From Nymphaea colorata (taxonomy: Eukaryota > Streptophyta > Magnoliopsida > Nymphaeales > Nymphaeaceae), in the NCBI RefSeq assembly GCF_008831285.2, contig NC_045146.1, positions 11,480,972 to 11,544,971 of the forward strand: a stretch of 64,000 bases of DNA, given 5' to 3'. Both the position numbers and the translations under genes were made by a program. The notes beneath the pieces are model-generated. The model saw nothing but the letters and a program-made list of their open reading frames with translations. It had not been told where the DNA came from and ran no database searches. Position 1 is the first letter of the stretch. Each line of letters starts with the position of its first letter. Below, piece by piece: positions 60,601 to 64,000 of the stretch.

Positions 60601-62238
60601 ACAAGTTATGCATATAAACCTATGCTGCCCAAAGGCTTAGCCACATGCAGACAGGTGATAAATTTCAATGGAACTCTTTAAGATATACAATTCATAACAC
60701 CATGATTTAACTGTCTACCATCATAAGTAGGAGGAAGTCAGAAGTGGGTAAACGAAAGCAAATAAAATGTATATCTATAAATTTGTAAATCACTTCGGCT
60801 GAGAAAATACGTTTTGCATTCTCCAGATAAGAAAGGATTTACACTGAATTAATTTCCAGCTGCTAAATGATAAAGAAACCTAAAATTTGATTTCCACAAT
60901 TGAGAAAATTTCTCAGTTATGGTTTTCTCCACCCTATCATCTCATAAGAGTACAATTCCTGGATATTATCAAGAGAATTGCCATCGGAATTAACCAGAAT
61001 ATTCACACACATTTTTCAATTTTCCACATGTTTCTCAATTTTCCATATGTAAATCCACCAAACTGATTCAAACTAGGTTTAGCTTTCTTCAGTAAGCGAT
61101 CCTTCAGGAACTCCACAATAAATTTGCACCCATATAAATAATAGGCCATTAACTTTAGGTAACAAGCATGAAAGAGTGGCCATATCTGTACAAACTACAT
61201 GCATCAGACAACAAAGTTTAAGCAGATCGGTTGCTAGAGAATGACTCGATAACGATTTGGATTTATTTTCTTCACTTTAAGAGGCTTCGGCAACATTGGT
61301 CAAAACAAAAGGGAGCTCAGCTCAGCTCCTCTCCTTATCCTATTCTTTTGTGTTTTCTCCCACCTTGGGCTAATGCTTCAATCGAGTGAAAGTGCAACAA
61401 ACATGAATCAACTTGCAAACGGCAAGCATCCTGTCCATTTACCTCCCTGTTTCCTAATGTAAAATAACTAGGCATAGAATTAATACACACGGAAAAAGGA
61501 AAAAGAAGAAATTTCTTAATCCACCTTTAAATGGAAAATCCACGAAACGAAAAGAATTTACAGCCGATATAAAAAAAAAAATGATTAATCAAAAGCGATC
61601 TCAGTTCCAGATATAGAACAAGAAATAATATCACAGAATAAGGAACAAAAAAAGAGTGAAAGAAGATCGACAGAGCAATACCGGATTCGTGATATCGAAG
61701 ACGATAATAGCGGCAGCCGCTCCCCTATAATACATGGGAGCCAAACTGTGGTACCTCTCTTGGCCCGCCGTATCCCAAATCTCGAATTTGATCGTCCTAT
61801 CGTTCACCGCCAAAGTCTGCGAAAAAAAGGCCGCGCCGATCGTCGACTCCTAAAACCGATCACATGCACCAACAAATCAAAACACCATTCCACCAAGTCG
61901 ACAGACTCAACCAAACAATCGAAGAAGCCCCAAACAAGAAACAAAGAAGAAGAAGAATGTGGGTGGAAATTCCTCACCTGAAACTCGAAAAATTGACCCT
62001 TTACGAATCTGAGCACGAGACTCGATTTCCCCGCTCCCATATCCCCAAGAAGCACCTAACGTTCAGAAAAAAATCATCCCAAAAACCCAAACTCAAAAAT
62101 TCTTCCGCAAGAAAATAAAGGAAGACAGAATCGAGGAAAACGATGAAGAACACGAGATTAGCAACAAAGCCGAAACATGGAAAAATGGAAGAAAATTACC
62201 AATTTGGCATTAATATTGCTGTTAGCCATCGTCGCCAT
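57656..62238 (-). CDS. RABF2: Rab5-type small GTPase, RABF2 (ARA7/RHA1) class, seven exons
   Basis: Plant RABF2 proteins switch on early-endosome and multivesicular-body traffic to the vacuole. Exons at 62238-62200, 62055-61978, 61849-61682, 60021-59973, 59367-59294, 58759-58666 and 57756-57656 give 603 bases and 200 aa, the normal length, with every junction in frame. Seen directly: P-loop GDMGAGKSS (17-25), switch I STIGAAFF (41-48), WDTAGQERY (64-72) with catalytic Gln69, NKAD (123-126), ETSAK (151-155), and the C-terminus TCCS with two cysteines (198-199) for geranylgeranylation. The N-terminus [13 protein letters not shown] lacks the myristoylation signal of RABF1/ARA6, and the double Cys also argues against RABF1. 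Intron 5 begins with GC (GAG/GCAAGT) and ends TATGCAG. Intron 3 is the longest (1660 bp). The start is the first of two ATGs (codons 1 and 4). The leader is CT-rich with a (GA)n run on the plus strand. A retained intron 6 would give a short C-terminus without the prenylation cysteines. Confidence 0.97.
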
Positions 62239-62267
62239 GAATGATCGATCTCACAGCGAGCGAGAAA

Positions 62268-62287
62268 GAGAGAGAGAGAGAGAGAGA
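62268..62287. repeat. (AG)10 run in the Rab5 leader
   Basis: Read as TC on the gene strand, about 30 bases upstream of the ATG, typical of plant pyrimidine-rich leaders. The 300 bases beyond it are GA/CT-rich and probably hold the promoter; no TATA box is clear. Confidence 0.85.
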
Positions 62288-62783
62288 TCCTCAAAGGCCT
62301 AATTTAACGAGGGGAGCTTCGCGAAAAAGAAAAGAGATCTCTCCTCCTCCTCCTCCTCCGTCTCTCTTTCTTTCTCGCGCGTTGATCATTCTAAGAAGGT
62401 TCGGTGCTTGACGCAGCCCAGTTAGGTGGGAAGGGGAAGCCGTTGATCGGTCCATCGGATCGGAGGCCTTATAACTGGATCGGATCATATCCGACCTCCG
62501 TCCCGAACCGACATTTTAGCCTTGAGAGTCGGAATCCAACGGAGGTCCTATAAAACGTGTCCGGCGTACATCCCCACCCACTTTCGACCGTATTTACCTT
62601 CTTTTTTTCGATGTTTTCTGTATATAAATAAAGTGTGTTCGTCCTTGTCAAAATAATTAAAAAAAAAAACCTCTTTATTATTTTTAATTCTTTATCCTCT
62701 TTATTATTGTCCGTAATACCCGCAGATTGGATCTGTATTATATGAGCGCCCATTTTGATATACTGAATTTTAGCAGAAACGGG

Positions 62784-63357
62784 AAAAACTTTAGTTGAGC
62801 TTCGACAAGAATAATATCATGGGGAGTCTCAACCGGCAAGAGTTGCTCCTTGTCTCTTGAGCCGACAAGAGTTGCTTCTTTTCTTTTGTTGAACTTTCTC
62901 TTGGAGTTGAATTCGAATCATTCTGGACACTTTCCATTCATATCGCGTTGATGGCGGGCGCCACACAAGAAATGGATTCCTTGTCACCTCTCCAAATTAG
63001 TGGAAGAACGCCGCATCTTGTGAAACACGGCAGAAAGCATTACTTGCGAGGTCAGCTTCAAAGTTTTCAACTTCCAACTTTCCGCAATCTTTTTTCTGCC
63101 AATCCCTCACTATGTACGGCGTTGGCAAGGAATTTTTTTGTTGTTGGACGCTTGGAAAGTGAGCGTGACTTTGGACAGAAGAAACCAGCAAGGAGAAATG
63201 CCTCGCATCTGATATCATATCTGAGATCAGATGAAATCGCTAAGGTGGTGTCTCACAGAATCGGATTTTAGATCTGAGATTACTTAGATCTGTAGATTTT
63301 GAATCTTTGCAGATTAGAGAGAATAATGAATCTTGTCGAAGCTCAACTAAAGTTTTT
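62784..63357. mobile_element. 574-bp element with 26-bp perfect terminal inverted repeats
   Basis: The left end (62784-62809) starts AAAAACTTTAGTTGAGC and continues TTCGACAAG. The right end (63332-63357) is its exact inverse, and a loose AATAAT similarity extends the pairing inward. I see no target-site duplication immediately outside, so the exact ends and the superfamily are undecided. Inside, a plus-strand frame of 107 codons (62948-63271, MMAGATQEMDSLSPLQ) has no recognisable domain. A non-autonomous DNA transposon is the simplest reading. Confidence 0.65.
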
Positions 63358-63369
63358 GGACATGCAACG

Positions 63370-63520
63370 AGGATCTCTTCGGTCCACAGTTTGTTCAAAT
63401 AATGGGTCTCGCGAATGATGGATTCCCGATAATCGAACCTGAAAGTGTGAAGGATGCACTGAAGCTAAGAGCTAGACGAAAGTTTGACTCGAGTATTTCG
63501 TTTTTTCTTTTTTTATGATC
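63370..63520 (+). other. Coding-like scrap beside the TIR element
   Basis: One frame reads EDLFGPQFVQIMGLANDGFP, then IIEPESVKDALKLRARRKFD, and stops near 63517. It has good coding character but no Met at its start and no family I recognise. A terminal exon or gene relic is possible. The remaining 63521-64000 is AT-rich and empty as far as I can see. Confidence 0.25.
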
Positions 63521-64000
63521 TTTTCTACAGTGTATATATATCTACAGTTGTGGTTTCTGTCAGTTTTTCTTTGATGTTGTGAAGCGTTGAAATGGCAGTC
63601 TCCTCTCTCACCTGTATCTTTTAAAACTTATCCTCATCAGGTAGACAGACTAATAAATGTAATGGGTGAAAGACATTAAATGTATTCATTAAAACCTCAT
63701 CAAAATCTTCATCTTCTTTATGGGTTGCATCTCATATAGGGAACCTTAAATTTCTTTTGCTGTTTAAGTTATGGATGACTGGGTGCCAGGAGTCTTGGAG
63801 CTATTTTTCTCAGGATACATACCAGATCAATTGAGTAAGGGATAAAAACCAGACCTCTTAAATTCATGTTAAAATGTATTTTAAATAAAATGTGAACCTT
63901 CTTATGTGTTTACAAGCACGAATTTAATATTAAATCATAGCTTAGTTCAAGTCATTTTTGTAAAAAAAAAAAATGATATTTCTACTATCAAAATTTTGAT

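Overview
The window reads as nuclear DNA of a flowering plant. It holds intron-rich genes with plant-specific products, a plant defensin, Tourist-like MITEs, a tRNA-derived SINE-like element and a large satellite array. A run of exactly 100 N (29078-29177) shows that it comes from a scaffolded draft assembly. I cannot name the species.

Three genes can be modelled with intact reading frames across their splice sites, all on the minus strand. They are a two-exon plant defensin (45379-46097, 80 aa), a seven-exon conserved coiled-coil protein of unknown function (51399-54791, 377 aa) and a seven-exon Rab5-type GTPase of the RABF2/ARA7-RHA1 class (57656-62238, 200 aa). A fourth, NPGR1-like calmodulin-binding TPR gene enters the left edge on the minus strand (exons at 1573-1770 and 490-685) and looks decayed: the segment between the two exons and a normal splice donor are missing. 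These genes have no obvious functional link and do not form a pathway.

Layout. 1-3.4 kb: NPGR1-like remnant, its leader, an AT-rich minisatellite and a second partial copy of the NPGR1 5' end. 3.6-3.9 kb: TA microsatellite and tRNA-Gly-derived SINE-like element. 4.3-7.3 kb: CT-rich leader-like segment, then AT-rich DNA with no recognisable gene. 7.3-11 kb: old degenerate repeats interrupted by a 1057-bp TIR element that carries about 670 bp of polypyrimidine. 11-13.3 kb: degenerate repeats of about 56 bp. 13.97-34.69 kb: about 90 monomers of a roughly 230-bp satellite, in trimer higher-order form on the left and tetramer form on the right, with a near-identical 4.3-kb internal duplication and the N gap. 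34.7-34.95 kb: the 56-bp repeat again. 35-45 kb: mostly unassigned, with scattered coding-like pieces, one of them an orphan defensin fragment. 45.4-62.2 kb: the three modelled genes with spacers and MITE-like repeats. 62.8-63.4 kb: a 574-bp element with 26-bp perfect terminal inverted repeats.

The observations most worth a second look are the two GC-AG introns among 13 modelled introns, the satellite architecture (dyad, trimer versus tetramer, internal duplication, shared 56-bp flanks), the broken NPGR1-like locus with its duplicated 5' piece, and the orphan defensin fragment 2.5 kb from the intact gene. I did not find a convincing new molecular system.
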